Shown here: positions 1 through 9,322 of the stretch, piece after piece | Position numbering within the stretch: the first letter of the stretch is position 1 | Layout: each line of letters begins with the position of its first letter | NCBI RefSeq assembly: GCF_004310665.1 | Contig: NZ_SIXF01000001.1 | Coordinates: 62,001 to 126,000 of the forward strand | DNA length: 64,000 nt | DNA from: Pedobacter kyonggii | GTDB taxonomy: Bacteria; Bacteroidota; Bacteroidia; Sphingobacteriales; Sphingobacteriaceae | Direction: 5' to 3' | Notes under the pieces: model-generated | The model's input: the letters and a program-made list of their open reading frames with translations, nothing else | Told to the model about the DNA's origin: nothing | Database searches by the model: none | Made by a program: the position numbers and the translations under genes

Positions 1-128
1 ACAGCGAAGTGTTGTTGCTCTTTTCCACCATACAATACCGCCGGAACTTTACCTTCGTAACGAAGTTCCTTGGCATCGCGTTTCCCTACGTTCTCTCTTG
101 GAGAACCGCTAATTGCGATTGTTTTCAT
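1..128 (-). CDS. rplY: 50S ribosomal protein L25 (Ctc family), N-terminal part only
   Basis: The complement of the first 128 bases starts with ATG at 128 and reads MKTIAISGSPRENVGKRDAK, followed by ELRYEGKVPAVLYGGKEQQH. The GKRDAKELR...G.VPAVLYGG pattern is typical of the N-terminal 5S-rRNA-binding domain of bacterial L25/Ctc proteins. These bind 5S rRNA in the large subunit; the long Ctc form has an extra C-terminal beta domain that cannot be judged here. The gene runs off the left edge, so only about 42 residues are visible. It lies about 90 bp downstream of prs on the same strand, an order common in Bacteroidota, which suggests cotranscription. Confidence 0.88.
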   Translation of the reverse strand, partial: MKTIAISGSPRENVGKRDAKELRYEGKVPAVLYGGKEQQHFA

Positions 129-146
129 TTTATTTTTATTTTATAT

Positions 147-217
147 TTATTAGTAGTCAGTATTAAGTATCGAGTATCAAGACGTTAAGCCTTCAACCCG
201 CTACCTTCCACCTTAAT
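147..217. repeat. Dispersed spacer repeat between prs and rplY
   Basis: This gap holds two repeat types seen again around the maltodextrin operon. One is an AGTATTAAGTA / GAGTATCAAGA stretch at about 156-181, which resembles 29713-29812. The other is a pyrimidine-rich stretch, CCTTCAACCCGCTACCTTCC (190-209), which resembles those at about 27345-27395, 30463-30496 and 30575-30612. Confidence 0.6.
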
Positions 218-1222
218 TTATACTCTAAACAGATCACTAATTGAGCCGTGCTCGTTTACATTGGCTATTGCCCTTGCAAATAAACTGGCTGTGCTTAGCA
301 CCCTAATTTTCGGACTTTCCTGTTTCAACGGGATAGTGTCCGTAACGATTAACTCGGTTAATACCGAATTTTCTACCGTTTCTATTGCTTTGCCTGATAA
401 TACAGCGTGTGTACAAACTGCTCTAACACTTGCTGCACCGTTTTCCATAATCAAAGCCGCAGCTTTTGATAAGGTTCCGGCAGTATCACAAATATCATCG
501 ATCAATACTACATCCTGCCCTGTCACATCACCAATAATCGACATCGATTCGATTTCATTAGCACGTTTACGGCGTTTATCGCAAATAATTACCTCAGCAT
601 TAAAAAACTTGGCAAAAGTACGTGCCCTGTACGAACCGCCCATATCTGGCGATGCGATAGTTAAATTTTTTAAGCCTAAGCTTTTGATATAAGGTACAAA
701 GATTACCGATCCATCTAAGTGATCAACCGGAATATCGAAGAAACCCTGTATCTGTGCAGCATGCAAATCCATCGTCATGATGCGGTGGATACCTGCTGAT
801 TTTAATAAGTTAGCCACCAATTTGGCACCGATTGCTACACGTGGTTTATCTTTTCTATCCTGACGGGCCAAACCATAATAAGGAACTACTGCGGTAATAT
901 AATGTGCCGATGCTCTTTTAGCCGCATCAACCATTAGTAAAAGCTCCATTAAATTATCGCTGGGCTGATAAGTAGATTGGATTAGAAAAACATCACTACC
1001 ACGGATTGACTCATCAAAAGAAGGTTGAAACTCTCCATCACTGAATTTGTGGATGGTTACGCTACCAAGTGGCTTGCCGTAATGTTCGGCAATCTTAAGT
1101 GATAATCCCTTAGAACCTGTTCCGGAAAAAAGCTTTACCGGGTTAAACTGCAATGGCATGGGTTCGTGTAGTTTACGGTTAAAAAAAATCGGATCATGTC
1201 TATTTAAAACATGATCCGACAT
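218..1222 (-). CDS. prs: Ribose-phosphate pyrophosphokinase (PRPP synthetase)
   Basis: Makes 5-phosphoribosyl 1-diphosphate from ribose 5-phosphate and ATP in the cytoplasm, the entry metabolite for purine, pyrimidine, NAD, histidine and tryptophan synthesis. Visible hallmarks are KLFSGTGS near the N-terminus, the DGE site (KFSDGEFQP), the flexible-loop region YYGLARQDRKDKPR, the metal-binding MDLHAAQIQGFF, and the PRPP loop VVLIDDICDTAGT. The frame gives 334 aa, against about 310-318 usual for class I enzymes. The surplus is at the N-terminus: Met22 (codon at 1157-1159) would give 313 aa. I keep the upstream ATG because it has an A/T-rich leader (AACTAAAATTTAATG) typical of Bacteroidota starts; either is possible. 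It begins 10 nt after the tRNA-Gln gene and probably shares its promoter. Confidence 0.95.
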   Translation of the reverse strand: MSDHVLNRHDPIFFNRKLHEPMPLQFNPVKLFSGTGSKGLSLKIAEHYGKPLGSVTIHKFSDGEFQPSFDESIRGSDVFLIQSTYQPSDNLMELLLMVDAAKRASAHYITAVVPYYGLARQDRKDKPRVAIGAKLVANLLKSAGIHRIMTMDLHAAQIQGFFDIPVDHLDGSVIFVPYIKSLGLKNLTIASPDMGGSYRARTFAKFFNAEVIICDKRRKRANEIESMSIIGDVTGQDVVLIDDICDTAGTLSKAAALIMENGAASVRAVCTHAVLSGKAIETVENSVLTELIVTDTIPLKQESPKIRVLSTASLFARAIANVNEHGSISDLFRV

Positions 1223-1232
1223 TAAATTTTAG

Positions 1233-1303
1233 TTGTCCGACCTGGATTCGAACCAAGACAAACGGTACCAAAAACCGTTGTACTACCCTTATACTATCGG
1301 ACA
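1233..1303 (-). tRNA. tRNA-Gln (anticodon UUG)
   Basis: The complementary strand folds as a tRNA. The acceptor stem TGTCCGA (1303-1297) pairs with TCGGACA (1240-1234). The anticodon stem ACGGT/ACCGT encloses the loop TTTTGGT with anticodon TTG (UUG). The T arm contains GGTTCGAATCC. A U1-A72 closing pair is typical of tRNA-Gln. The CCA end is not encoded. The gene is 71 nt and lies 10 nt ahead of prs on the same strand. Confidence 0.93.
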
Positions 1304-1339
1304 AAAACTTATCAAGGATATTCTCCTCGAAAGGGAATG

Positions 1340-1370
1340 CAAATGTAGGAACCTTATTTTAAATATGCAA
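1340..1370 (-). promoter_or_regulatory. Promoter of the tRNA-Gln / prs unit
   Basis: On the minus strand, TTG (1370-1368) is followed after 20 nt by TACATTTG (1347-1340). This matches the Bacteroidota housekeeping promoter (-33 TTG, 19-21 nt, -7 TAnnTTTG). Transcription would start near 1333, about 30 nt before the tRNA 5' end. Confidence 0.72.
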
Positions 1371-1530
1371 GAGTGATTTTAAAATATTTTTAATTTCTTT
1401 CCTGCTGTTCCTGTTTGCGATGCAAAGATAAAAAAATCATCATATAGCGTGCAACATTTTCTTTTTTTATGCGACTTTTTTTTACTACGAACCACTTAAA
1501 TCATTTATTATCAAAGACTAAAATTAAACT

Positions 1531-4500
1531 ATGAATTACTCAAGGATCAACACCATTGGAGGCTGGCTCTGTTTTATCGTTGCCGCGCTCACCTACATCT
1601 TAACTTTAGATCAATCTGTAAGTTTCTGGGATTGCGGCGAATTTATTTCTTCGGCTTTCCGAATGGAGGTAGTTCACCAGCCCGGTGCTCCAATAGTCTC
1701 CATGATCCAAAGGTTGTTTTCGGCACTCGCTTTTGGCGATAAAACCAAAGTAGCCTATTTTGTTAATATATCTTCGGCACTTGCCAGCGCGGGTACCATC
1801 ATCTTTTTGTTCTGGACCATTACCGCACTGGCCAAGAAAACGGTCATTAAAAAAGGCGAGGAAATCACCAGCCAGAAAATCATCGGCATTATGGGTGCAG
1901 GTTTTGTTGGGGCTTTGGCTTATGCCTTTTCTGATAGTTTTTGGTTTTCGGCAGTGGAAGCAGAAGTTTACGCCATGTCGTCGCTTTGTAGCGCCATTGT
2001 ATTTTGGGGCATATTAAAATGGGAATCGCAGGCTGATGAACCTAAATCAGACCGGTGGTTGCTTTTTGTGGCATACATCATGGGGATTTCTATAGGTGTA
2101 CACATTCTAAATCTGCTAACCATCCCTGCATTGATATTTGTTTATTATTTTAAAAAGAACCCCTCGCCCAATTGGCAAAGCGTATTAAAAGTATTTCTTG
2201 TTTCAATCGCTGTATTGGCAGTGGTACAGTTCGGCATTATTCAGTACATGGTATCTTTTGCTGCAAATTTCGATTACTTTTTTGTGAATACAATGGGTCT
2301 GGGTTTCGGAACGGGTGTATTATTTTTTGCCGTTTTAGTGATTGGAGGCCTGGTTTACGGCATCCGCTATTCTATCCTCAAAAATAAAAGGGTATTAAAC
2401 CTGGCCATGCTGTTCACCGTTTTGCTTCTATTTGGATACAGTTCTTTCGCCTTACTCATTATCAGGGCACAGGCCAAACCAAATTTAAACAATACCGATC
2501 CGGAGAATGCTTTTAATTTCCTGAGTTATGTAAACCGTTCACAATACGGAGACAGGCCTTTGTTATATGGCGAAAATTATAATTCGGAAAAGATCGACAT
2601 TAAAGAAAGCGGAAAACTTTACAGAAAAGGAGAAACAAAGTATGAATCAGCAGGAACAAAATCTGATTATGTTTTTGGAGATAAAACTTTAGCTCCACGC
2701 ATGTACAGTGATAAACCCGAACACATTAGGTTTTACAAAAGTTACATGGGTTTTGATGATGAGCACAGACCTACCTTGATGGACAACTTAAAATATATGT
2801 TCTCTTTTCAAACGGGACAGATGTACATGCGTTATTTTATGTGGAATTTTGTGGGCAGGCAAGACAATGAAGATGGGCAATTTGGCGGAAAAGATGGCAA
2901 TTGGCTCAGTGGCATTGAACCTTTGGATGCGATCAGGCTTGGTGATCAGAAAAACCTTCCGCCATCCATTGTAGAAAACAAAGCATACAACAGATTCTTC
3001 TTTTTGCCGTTAATTATCGGTTTAATTGGTGCGGTTTGGCATTTTAAACGTAACCAGAAGGATGCGGGCGTTATCGGTTTATTATTCGTTTTTACTGGAA
3101 CTGCTATTGTAGTTTATCTGAACTCAGTTCCGATTGAGCCGCGTGAGAGGGATTATGCCTATGTGGGTTCGTTTTATGCCTTTGCCATCTGGATAGGTTT
3201 AGGTGTATTTGGATTAAAAGACTTTATCTTCAAAAAACTAACACCTGTGCGGGCCAGTATTTTTGCTTCGATTATTGCTATGTTCTGTGCGCCGATTATT
3301 ATGGCCAATCAGGGATGGGACGATCACGACCGTTCTGATAGCCATGTAGCCAGAGATATGTCTGTCAATTACCTAAAATCGTGCGCGCCCAATGCAATTT
3401 TGTTCACTTATGGCGACAATGATACCTACCCGGTTTGGTACGCGCAGGAAGTAGAAAACATCCGCCCGGATGTGCGTGTGGTAAACCTAAGTTTATTCAC
3501 TGCCGATTGGTACATAGACGGAATGAAAAGAAAGCAAAATCAATCAGCGCCGCTTCCTTTAACGATTAAGCGCAATCAATATGTTGCTGGTACACGCGAT
3601 ATTATGTATTATCAGGATTATAAAATCGCCCGGCATATTGAGTTGCAGGAAATTTTGGACGTGCTTCTATCCGATCATGACGAAGATAAAGTAACCATGA
3701 CAGATGGCTCTAAATACAATGTGTTACCAACCAAAACCCTTAAACTGGCGGTAAGTCCACAGCAGGTTTTGGATACCGGAACCGTACCTAAAGAAGATGC
3801 AGGCAAAATCGCAAGCAGTATGGAGTGGACTTTTAACCAAAATTATGTTACGAAAGGGACATTGGCCTTGTTTGATATTTTGGTACACAATAATTGGGAG
3901 CGGCCAATTTATTTTACTGGGGCAATGCCAGATGAGCAATACGTTGGGCTAAATAAATACCTTTATGTGGAAGGATTGAATAAAAGGTTATTACCCTTAA
4001 AACCAGATACGGCAATTACACAAGATTATGACCGTGTAAACCTGAAACCGATGTACAACAATATGATGAATGTTTATGGTTTTGGCAATATTAAATACGC
4101 CAACCATTTAGACAGGCAATCTGCTGATGATGTAACCATGTTCTCGAATATGTTTAACGGTTTATTAACCGGCCTGATAAATGAAGGTAAAATTACCGAA
4201 AGCAAAAAAGTGGCTAATAAATATTTTGAGGTAATTCCTGCTAAATTTTACAGTATGCGCCAGGTAATGAGCACTTATTATTTCACCGAAAACCTTTATC
4301 GTTTAAATGATTTAAACCGTGCAAATGCAATGATTAAAAAAACAGCCGATTACGTGGGCAGGGAATTAACCCATCTTGCTGATGTTTCAGAAAGCAAAAA
4401 CCAGCTATCATCTGAGCAGGATGTACGTTTCTACCTTGGCTATTTAGGACAAATGGTAAAACTAACCGAGGTTTTTAAACAAGCTGAGCTAAGCAAAAGC

Positions 4501-4557
4501 CTTGAAAAAAAATACAATGATCTGATTGTAAGGTTTACCCCATTTGCAGCGGGTTAA
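1531..4557 (+). CDS. DUF2723 / glycosyltransferase family 117-like multi-pass membrane protein (copy 1)
   Basis: An inner-membrane protein of 1008 aa, resembling the DUF2723 (TMEM260-like) family, a GT-C-type glycosyltransferase group thought to transfer sugars onto exported proteins or lipids. The N-terminal half holds about a dozen hydrophobic helices. The family signature is near the start: FWDCGEF (residues 32-38) and HQPGAP (49-54), where Asp34/Glu37 lie in the first periplasmic loop, the usual place for the catalytic acids of GT-C enzymes (inference). PREYDYAY-like text appears as EPRERDYAYVGSFYAFAIW near the middle. The C-terminal third is soluble and contains GDNDTYP. A close tandem paralogue follows 216 bp downstream and a terminator lies between them. 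Substrate unknown. Confidence 0.85.
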   Translation: MNYSRINTIGGWLCFIVAALTYILTLDQSVSFWDCGEFISSAFRMEVVHQPGAPIVSMIQRLFSALAFGDKTKVAYFVNISSALASAGTIIFLFWTITALAKKTVIKKGEEITSQKIIGIMGAGFVGALAYAFSDSFWFSAVEAEVYAMSSLCSAIVFWGILKWESQADEPKSDRWLLFVAYIMGISIGVHILNLLTIPALIFVYYFKKNPSPNWQSVLKVFLVSIAVLAVVQFGIIQYMVSFAANFDYFFVNTMGLGFGTGVLFFAVLVIGGLVYGIRYSILKNKRVLNLAMLFTVLLLFGYSSFALLIIRAQAKPNLNNTDPENAFNFLSYVNRSQYGDRPLLYGENYNSEKIDIKESGKLYRKGETKYESAGTKSDYVFGDKTLAPRMYSDKPEHIRFYKSYMGFDDEHRPTLMDNLKYMFSFQTGQMYMRYFMWNFVGRQDNEDGQFGGKDGNWLSGIEPLDAIRLGDQKNLPPSIVENKAYNRFFFLPLIIGLIGAVWHFKRNQKDAGVIGLLFVFTGTAIVVYLNSVPIEPRERDYAYVGSFYAFAIWIGLGVFGLKDFIFKKLTPVRASIFASIIAMFCAPIIMANQGWDDHDRSDSHVARDMSVNYLKSCAPNAILFTYGDNDTYPVWYAQEVENIRPDVRVVNLSLFTADWYIDGMKRKQNQSAPLPLTIKRNQYVAGTRDIMYYQDYKIARHIELQEILDVLLSDHDEDKVTMTDGSKYNVLPTKTLKLAVSPQQVLDTGTVPKEDAGKIASSMEWTFNQNYVTKGTLALFDILVHNNWERPIYFTGAMPDEQYVGLNKYLYVEGLNKRLLPLKPDTAITQDYDRVNLKPMYNNMMNVYGFGNIKYANHLDRQSADDVTMFSNMFNGLLTGLINEGKITESKKVANKYFEVIPAKFYSMRQVMSTYYFTENLYRLNDLNRANAMIKKTADYVGRELTHLADVSESKNQLSSEQDVRFYLGYLGQMVKLTEVFKQAELSKSLEKKYNDLIVRFTPFAAG

Positions 4558-4578
4558 GCTAAAAACATTCTAAATTTT

Positions 4579-4618
4579 AACCCATAGGCTGATTTCACCT
4601 TTCTGCTTATGGGTTTTT
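4579..4618 (+). terminator. Rho-independent terminator after DUF2723 copy 1
   Basis: AACCCATA (4579-4586) pairs with TATGGGTT (4608-4615) and is followed by a T run. It lies 22 bp after the stop codon of copy 1, so copy 2 probably has its own promoter. Confidence 0.75.
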
Positions 4619-4773
4619 GCTTCTCCAATAAATTAAAATCCTTTATGTTAAAGGCCTTAAGCCGTTAAAAATTGTTAAATCAATCCAAAAATTTACCTGT
4701 TTTATCGACTAGAATAGTTAATTTCGGCAGCATTTTTATGTGAAAACAATTTTTAATATCATTAAACAAACCA

Positions 4774-7700
4774 ATGAATTATTCAAAAGTTAATAATATA
4801 GTAGGCTGGATCTGCTTTTTAATTGCTACACTAACTTACGTTTTAACCTTAGAGCCTTCTGCCAGTTTTTGGGATTGCGGTGAATTTATCGCATCGGCAT
4901 TTAGAATGCAGGTTGTTCACCAGCCTGGTGCGCCTTTGTTCTTAATGCTCCAACGTTTCTTCTCTATTTTTGCAGCTGGAGATTTAACCAAAATCGCTTA
5001 CTGGATGAATGTTGGTTCGGCTGTATCGAGCGGGGCAACTATCTTATTCTTATTTTGGACCATCACTGCATTGGCTAAAAAAACAGTGCTAAAAGCTGGT
5101 GAAGAACTAACAACCGGTAAATTGATCAGCATTATGGGTGCAGGTGCCGTTGGTGCTTTGGCTTATACTTTCTCTGATAGTTTTTGGTTTTCGGCAGTAG
5201 AATCGGAGGTTTATGCACAATCATCGTTATTTACTGCGATTGTATTCTGGGCTATCCTTAAGTGGGAAGCACATGCCGATGAGCCACGTGCCGATCGTTG
5301 GTTATTGTTTATTGCTTATATTATGGGTTTATCAATTGGTATCCACTTGTTAAACCTGCTAACCATCCCAGCGCTTGCTTTTATTTATTATTTCAAAAGA
5401 ACAGATAAAGCAACAACATCGGGAATTATCAAAACCCTTATTGTTGGTATTTTAATCTTAGCGGTAATCCAATATGGTATTATCCAATACCTGGTTTCGT
5501 TTGGTGCTTATTTCGATTTATTCTTTGTTAACACATTAGGTCTAGGTTTTGGAACAGGCGTTTTATTCTTCGCTATTTTATTAATCGGCGCCCTGGTTTG
5601 GGGAATCCGTTATTCTATCCAACACCAAAAGAGACTATTAAACTTAGGTCTAATCTCTACTGTTTTAATCATTTTTGGTTATGCATCATTCTCGATGATC
5701 ATCATCAGGGCAAAGGCAGATCCGAACTTAAATAACAGTGCGCCGAAAGATGCCTTCTCTTTCTTAAGCTACTTAAACCGTGAGCAATATGGCGACAGGC
5801 CATTGGGTTACGGCCCTAACTATAACTCTGAAAGAGTAGGTGTAACTGAAGGAAAAACAATCTGGAGAAAAGGAAAAGACAAATATGAGGTAGCGGGTAA
5901 AAAAACCGATTACGAGTATAACAACAACACTTTGTTGCCACGTATGTATAGCGATGACCCTAAACATGCGGCTTTTTATAAAGAATGGATGCGCTTAGAT
6001 GATACTAAGCACCCGAATTTGGTTGACAACGTTGGCTTTTTAGCCAGCTACCAGATTGGTTATATGTATATGCGCTACTTTTTCTGGAATTTTGTTGGTC
6101 GCCAAAACGATGAGCAAGGTCAGGGTAGCGGATTTGAAGGCGAATGGATTAGCGGTATCAAACCGATAGATTCGTGGCTACGCGGAGATCAAAGCCACTT
6201 GCCGCCATCAACTGTTGATAATAAAGCATATAACCGTTTCTTCTTTTTACCATTAATTTTAGGAATTATCGGTGCGGTTTGGCATTTTAAACGCAATCAA
6301 AAAGATGCCGGAGTTGTAGCATTATTATTCTTCTTTACCGGTATTGCCATTGTATTATACTTAAATCAAAAACCATTGGAGCCCCGCGAAAGGGATTACG
6401 CTTATGTAGGATCGTTCTATGCCTTTGCAATATGGATTGGGCTTGGCGCGCTCGCCATTAAAGAATGGTTGTTTAAAAAACTAACCCCAACTACCGGTGC
6501 CATTGGCGCAACGGTGATTGGATTACTCGCTGCACCGGTAATTATGGCCGAGCAGGGATGGGATGACCATGACCGTTCTACGAAAATGGTTCCACATGAT
6601 ATTGCTTTGGATTACCTACAATCCTGCGCACCAAATGCCATCTTATTTACTTATGGCGATAACGATACTTACCCGCTTTGGTATATCCAGGAGGTAGAAA
6701 ATGTTCGCCCTGATGTACGTATTGTAAACTTAAGCTTGTTTGATACAGATTGGTATATTAATGGATTAAGACAAAAACAAAATGAATCGGCTCCGTTACC
6801 AATCACCATGAAACCTGAGCAATATGTACAGGGAGAAAGAGATGTAATGCCATACGATGATTACAAAATTGCAGGTAGTGTTGAACTTAAAAACATAGTT
6901 GACCTATTGTTATCAAACGATGAGAGCGATAAAGTACCGATGCAGGATGGATCAAAATCTAACTTCCTGCCAACTAAAAACCTTAAAATTACGGTAAATC
7001 CGCAGCAAGTAATCAGTACAGGAACAGTGCCTGCTGCTGATGCTGCAAAAATCACCACCACAATGGATTGGAAGTTTAACAAAGGTTATGTTACTAAAGG
7101 AACTTTGGCCATGTTCGATATCCTTGCACATAACAATTGGAAACGTCCGATTTATTTCGCTTCTACAGTGCCTTCTGAGCAATATAACGGCTTAGACAAG
7201 TATTTATACAGCGAAGGTTTAGCCATGCGTTTATTACCGCTTAAAGCTGATACGACAGCATCTGAGGATAGACCAGAGCAATTAAATACGCCTGTATTGT
7301 ACAATAATGTGATGAATAAATTTAAGTGGGGTAATATGAAAACCGCTAAATATTTAGATCCACAGTCATCAGATGATACTTTCATTTTCACCAATCTTTT
7401 CAGTAGCTTAACCAGCAGCTTAATTAAAGAAGGTAAAACGGCTGAGGCCAAAAAAGTAGTAGATAAATATTTTGCAGTAATGCCTGATAAATTCTTCGGC
7501 ATCCGTACGGTTGTTGTGAAATTTTACATGGCTGAAAACTTATATAAACTGGGCGAAACTGCAAGAGCTAATGATATTTTAGATAAATCAGGCGATTATA
7601 TAAATAAAGAATTAAACTACTTGGCAGACATATCTCAATCAAAAGGTTTAACCGGATCGCAGAACATTCAAACGGGATTATACTACCTGGACAGAATGAT

Positions 7701-7815
7701 TAAAACGAGTAAAGCTGCAGGTCAGGATAAATTGAGCGATAAGCTGCAGAAAACATTTAACAGTTTAGAAAGCCGTCTGTCAATGTTTTTCCCACAACAG
7801 GGTCCACAACAGTAA
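4774..7815 (+). CDS. DUF2723 / glycosyltransferase family 117-like multi-pass membrane protein (copy 2)
   Basis: A second 1013-aa member of the same family. It aligns along its whole length with copy 1: MNYSKVNNIVGWICF against MNYSRINTIGGWLCF, the same FWDCGEF and HQPGAP motifs, LNLLTIPAL, YGDRPL, GDNDTYP and NNWKRPIYF. The resemblance covers both the transmembrane half and the soluble C-terminal third, so this is a true tandem duplication and not a split gene. The least similar parts are the extreme C-terminus (here ending MFFPQQGPQQ) and the loop around residues 370-400. Separate transcription is likely because a terminator and about 150 bp of AT-rich DNA precede it. The copies could serve different acceptors or act as a heterodimer; nothing in the sequence decides this. 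Confidence 0.85.
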   Translation: MNYSKVNNIVGWICFLIATLTYVLTLEPSASFWDCGEFIASAFRMQVVHQPGAPLFLMLQRFFSIFAAGDLTKIAYWMNVGSAVSSGATILFLFWTITALAKKTVLKAGEELTTGKLISIMGAGAVGALAYTFSDSFWFSAVESEVYAQSSLFTAIVFWAILKWEAHADEPRADRWLLFIAYIMGLSIGIHLLNLLTIPALAFIYYFKRTDKATTSGIIKTLIVGILILAVIQYGIIQYLVSFGAYFDLFFVNTLGLGFGTGVLFFAILLIGALVWGIRYSIQHQKRLLNLGLISTVLIIFGYASFSMIIIRAKADPNLNNSAPKDAFSFLSYLNREQYGDRPLGYGPNYNSERVGVTEGKTIWRKGKDKYEVAGKKTDYEYNNNTLLPRMYSDDPKHAAFYKEWMRLDDTKHPNLVDNVGFLASYQIGYMYMRYFFWNFVGRQNDEQGQGSGFEGEWISGIKPIDSWLRGDQSHLPPSTVDNKAYNRFFFLPLILGIIGAVWHFKRNQKDAGVVALLFFFTGIAIVLYLNQKPLEPRERDYAYVGSFYAFAIWIGLGALAIKEWLFKKLTPTTGAIGATVIGLLAAPVIMAEQGWDDHDRSTKMVPHDIALDYLQSCAPNAILFTYGDNDTYPLWYIQEVENVRPDVRIVNLSLFDTDWYINGLRQKQNESAPLPITMKPEQYVQGERDVMPYDDYKIAGSVELKNIVDLLLSNDESDKVPMQDGSKSNFLPTKNLKITVNPQQVISTGTVPAADAAKITTTMDWKFNKGYVTKGTLAMFDILAHNNWKRPIYFASTVPSEQYNGLDKYLYSEGLAMRLLPLKADTTASEDRPEQLNTPVLYNNVMNKFKWGNMKTAKYLDPQSSDDTFIFTNLFSSLTSSLIKEGKTAEAKKVVDKYFAVMPDKFFGIRTVVVKFYMAENLYKLGETARANDILDKSGDYINKELNYLADISQSKGLTGSQNIQTGLYYLDRMIKTSKAAGQDKLSDKLQKTFNSLESRLSMFFPQQGPQQ

Positions 7816-7840
7816 ACGGATTTGAAAAATAGATTATACG

Positions 7841-7872
7841 AGCAGCTGCATTAATTTGTAGCTGCTTTTTTT
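7841..7872 (+). terminator. Rho-independent terminator after DUF2723 copy 2
   Basis: AGCAGCT (7841-7847) pairs with AGCTGCT (7860-7866), followed by a run of seven T. It lies 25 bp after the stop codon. Confidence 0.8.
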
Positions 7873-8173
7873 GTTTGCGCTGCGCTCGTTTGAAACGGCC
7901 TTGTTGAAGGCTTCGCCATTTAAAGCCTAATAGGTTTGAATAAGATATCGCGAGATACGTCGAGGGCTGTATCATAAGTGTAAATTGTCATCCTGAGCTT
8001 GTTGAAGGACTTTTCTTAAATGTCTTAAGGGCGTTTCAACAGGCTCAACGTGACAAATCCGACAGGAAATACAACTTTATGATACAGCCTCCTTTATACA
8101 TGATAGTTACTGAAATAAATTCAGCATGACGAGTCCCCAATGTATGTTGCATATAGATGCATTTTCTTCACAA

Positions 8174-8209
8174 TAAAAAAAATCCCGTTCAGCATTGCCA
8201 AACAGGATT
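8174..8209 (-). terminator. Rho-independent terminator of accA
   Basis: On the minus strand AATCCTGTT (8209-8201) pairs with AACGGGATT (8189-8181) with one G-U pair and runs into a T tract (8182-8174). It lies 22 bp past the accA stop. Confidence 0.8.
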
Positions 8210-8230
8210 CAAATTTATTTTAGTTAATGA

Positions 8231-9193
8231 TTATTCGTTTACAACCCCCATCGCACAGAATTTATCAATCCGTTGTTCGATCAGTTTATCAGTTTTTAGT
8301 TTACCTAAAGCAGCTAAATCTTTAACGATGTAATCTTTTAAAGTTCTGCCCATTAACTCTGGATCTTGATGTGCACCTCCAAGTGGTTCTGGAATAATAC
8401 CATCGATTAATTTGTTGCCAAACATATCATCAGAAGTCAACTTTAAACATTCAGCAGCCTTCTCTTTAAAATCCCAGCTTCTCCATAAAATAGAGGAACA
8501 AGATTCAGGAGAGATTACCGAGTACCAGGTATGCTCTAACATATAAACTTTATCGCCAATACCAATACCTAAAGCACCACCTGATGCACCTTCACCTACA
8601 ACAATGCAGATAATCGGCACACGAAGAATAGACATTTCCAATAAGTTTCTGGCAATAGCCTCACCTTGTCCGCGTTCTTCTGCCTCTAAACCAGGGTAAG
8701 CACCCATAGTATCAATAAAAGAAACAACCGGTTTATTAAATTTTTCAGCCAAACGCATTAAACGTAAGGCTTTACGGTAACCTTCAGGGTTTGCCATACC
8801 GAAATTGCGGAACTGGCGCTCTTTGGTGTTTTTACCTTTCTGGTGACCAATAACCATTACCGTTTGGCCATTTATGGTAGCAAAACCGCCAATAATCGCT
8901 TTATCATCTTTAACGGTTCTATCGCCGTGCATTTCAATAAAATCATCGCAGATCATATTGATGTAATCGAGGGTTTGCGGGCGATCGGGATGACGGCTCA
9001 TCTGAACCTTGTTCCAACCAGTTAAATTTTTATATAAGTTATTGGTAGTTTCATCTAATTTACCATCAAGCTCGTCTAAAGTGGCAGACATATCTACCTT
9101 AGTTTTTTCGGCAACTTGCTTAACCTTTTCTATCTGCTGAACTAAATCGGCAATAGGTTTTTCAAAATCGAATGATGTTTTTATTTGCTGCAT
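8231..9193 (-). CDS. accA: Acetyl-CoA carboxylase carboxyltransferase subunit alpha
   Basis: The alpha half of the carboxyltransferase that moves carboxyl from carboxybiotin to acetyl-CoA, giving malonyl-CoA for fatty-acid synthesis (partner AccD, not in this window). With the start at 9193 the protein is 320 aa, matching the 319 aa of E. coli AccA. Visible are an N-terminal helical segment ([19 protein letters not shown]), [13 protein letters not shown] (66-78), [14 protein letters not shown] (90-103), [12 protein letters not shown] (157-168) and the glycine-rich [12 protein letters not shown] (200-211) that forms the oxyanion pocket. The frame is open for 43 more codons upstream, but a promoter match at 9204-9233 places the transcript start inside that extension, so Met at 9191-9193 is preferred. 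Confidence 0.95.
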   Translation of the reverse strand: MQQIKTSFDFEKPIADLVQQIEKVKQVAEKTKVDMSATLDELDGKLDETTNNLYKNLTGWNKVQMSRHPDRPQTLDYINMICDDFIEMHGDRTVKDDKAIIGGFATINGQTVMVIGHQKGKNTKERQFRNFGMANPEGYRKALRLMRLAEKFNKPVVSFIDTMGAYPGLEAEERGQGEAIARNLLEMSILRVPIICIVVGEGASGGALGIGIGDKVYMLEHTWYSVISPESCSSILWRSWDFKEKAAECLKLTSDDMFGNKLIDGIIPEPLGGAHQDPELMGRTLKDYIVKDLAALGKLKTDKLIEQRIDKFCAMGVVNE

Positions 9194-9203
9194 AATTGAG
9201 CCA

Positions 9204-9233
9204 CAAAAATAAGTAATTATTTTTAGTTTGCAG
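9204..9233 (-). promoter_or_regulatory. Probable accA promoter, decides the start codon
   Basis: On the minus strand TATTTTTG (9211-9204) fits the TAnnTTTG -7 element. CTG (9233-9231), one base off TTG, stands 19 nt upstream. Transcription would begin near 9197, only a few bases before the ATG at 9193. Confidence 0.5.
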
Positions 9234-9322
9234 TGAACAGTTTTTTGTTTGCGTTTTTGAGGGAATAAATCGAACCAGCGTAAAGAAAAATTAGCATTGT
9301 AAATAGTTTTTTTATTCTTCAT

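Larger units (their letters stand above)
7816..8230. repeat. Gene-free spacer with a nested 125-bp inverted repeat
   Basis: This 415-bp gap between two convergent genes holds two terminators (7841-7872 plus, 8174-8209 minus) and a nested inverted repeat. The outer arms GGCTGTATCATAA (7965-7977) and TTATGATACAGCC (8077-8089) are perfect. The inner arms are TTGTCATCCTGAGCTTGTTG (from 7985) and an imperfect complement ending at 8056. A half-copy of the inner element (TTCAGCATGAC) lies at 8120-8130. No coding region was recognised. Confidence 0.75.

Noticed and set aside
261-692. Open frame of 143 codons on the plus strand opposite prs
   Set aside because: It lies wholly inside prs on the other strand, has no family resemblance and no promoter; prs is unmistakable.
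7152-7502. 116-codon frame on the minus strand inside DUF2723 copy 2
   Set aside because: Antisense shadow of a strongly conserved gene; the first paralogue does not keep it as a conserved product.
9194-9322. 43-codon upstream extension of accA
   Set aside because: A TAnnTTTG promoter match lies inside it, and AccA proteins are normally about 320 aa.
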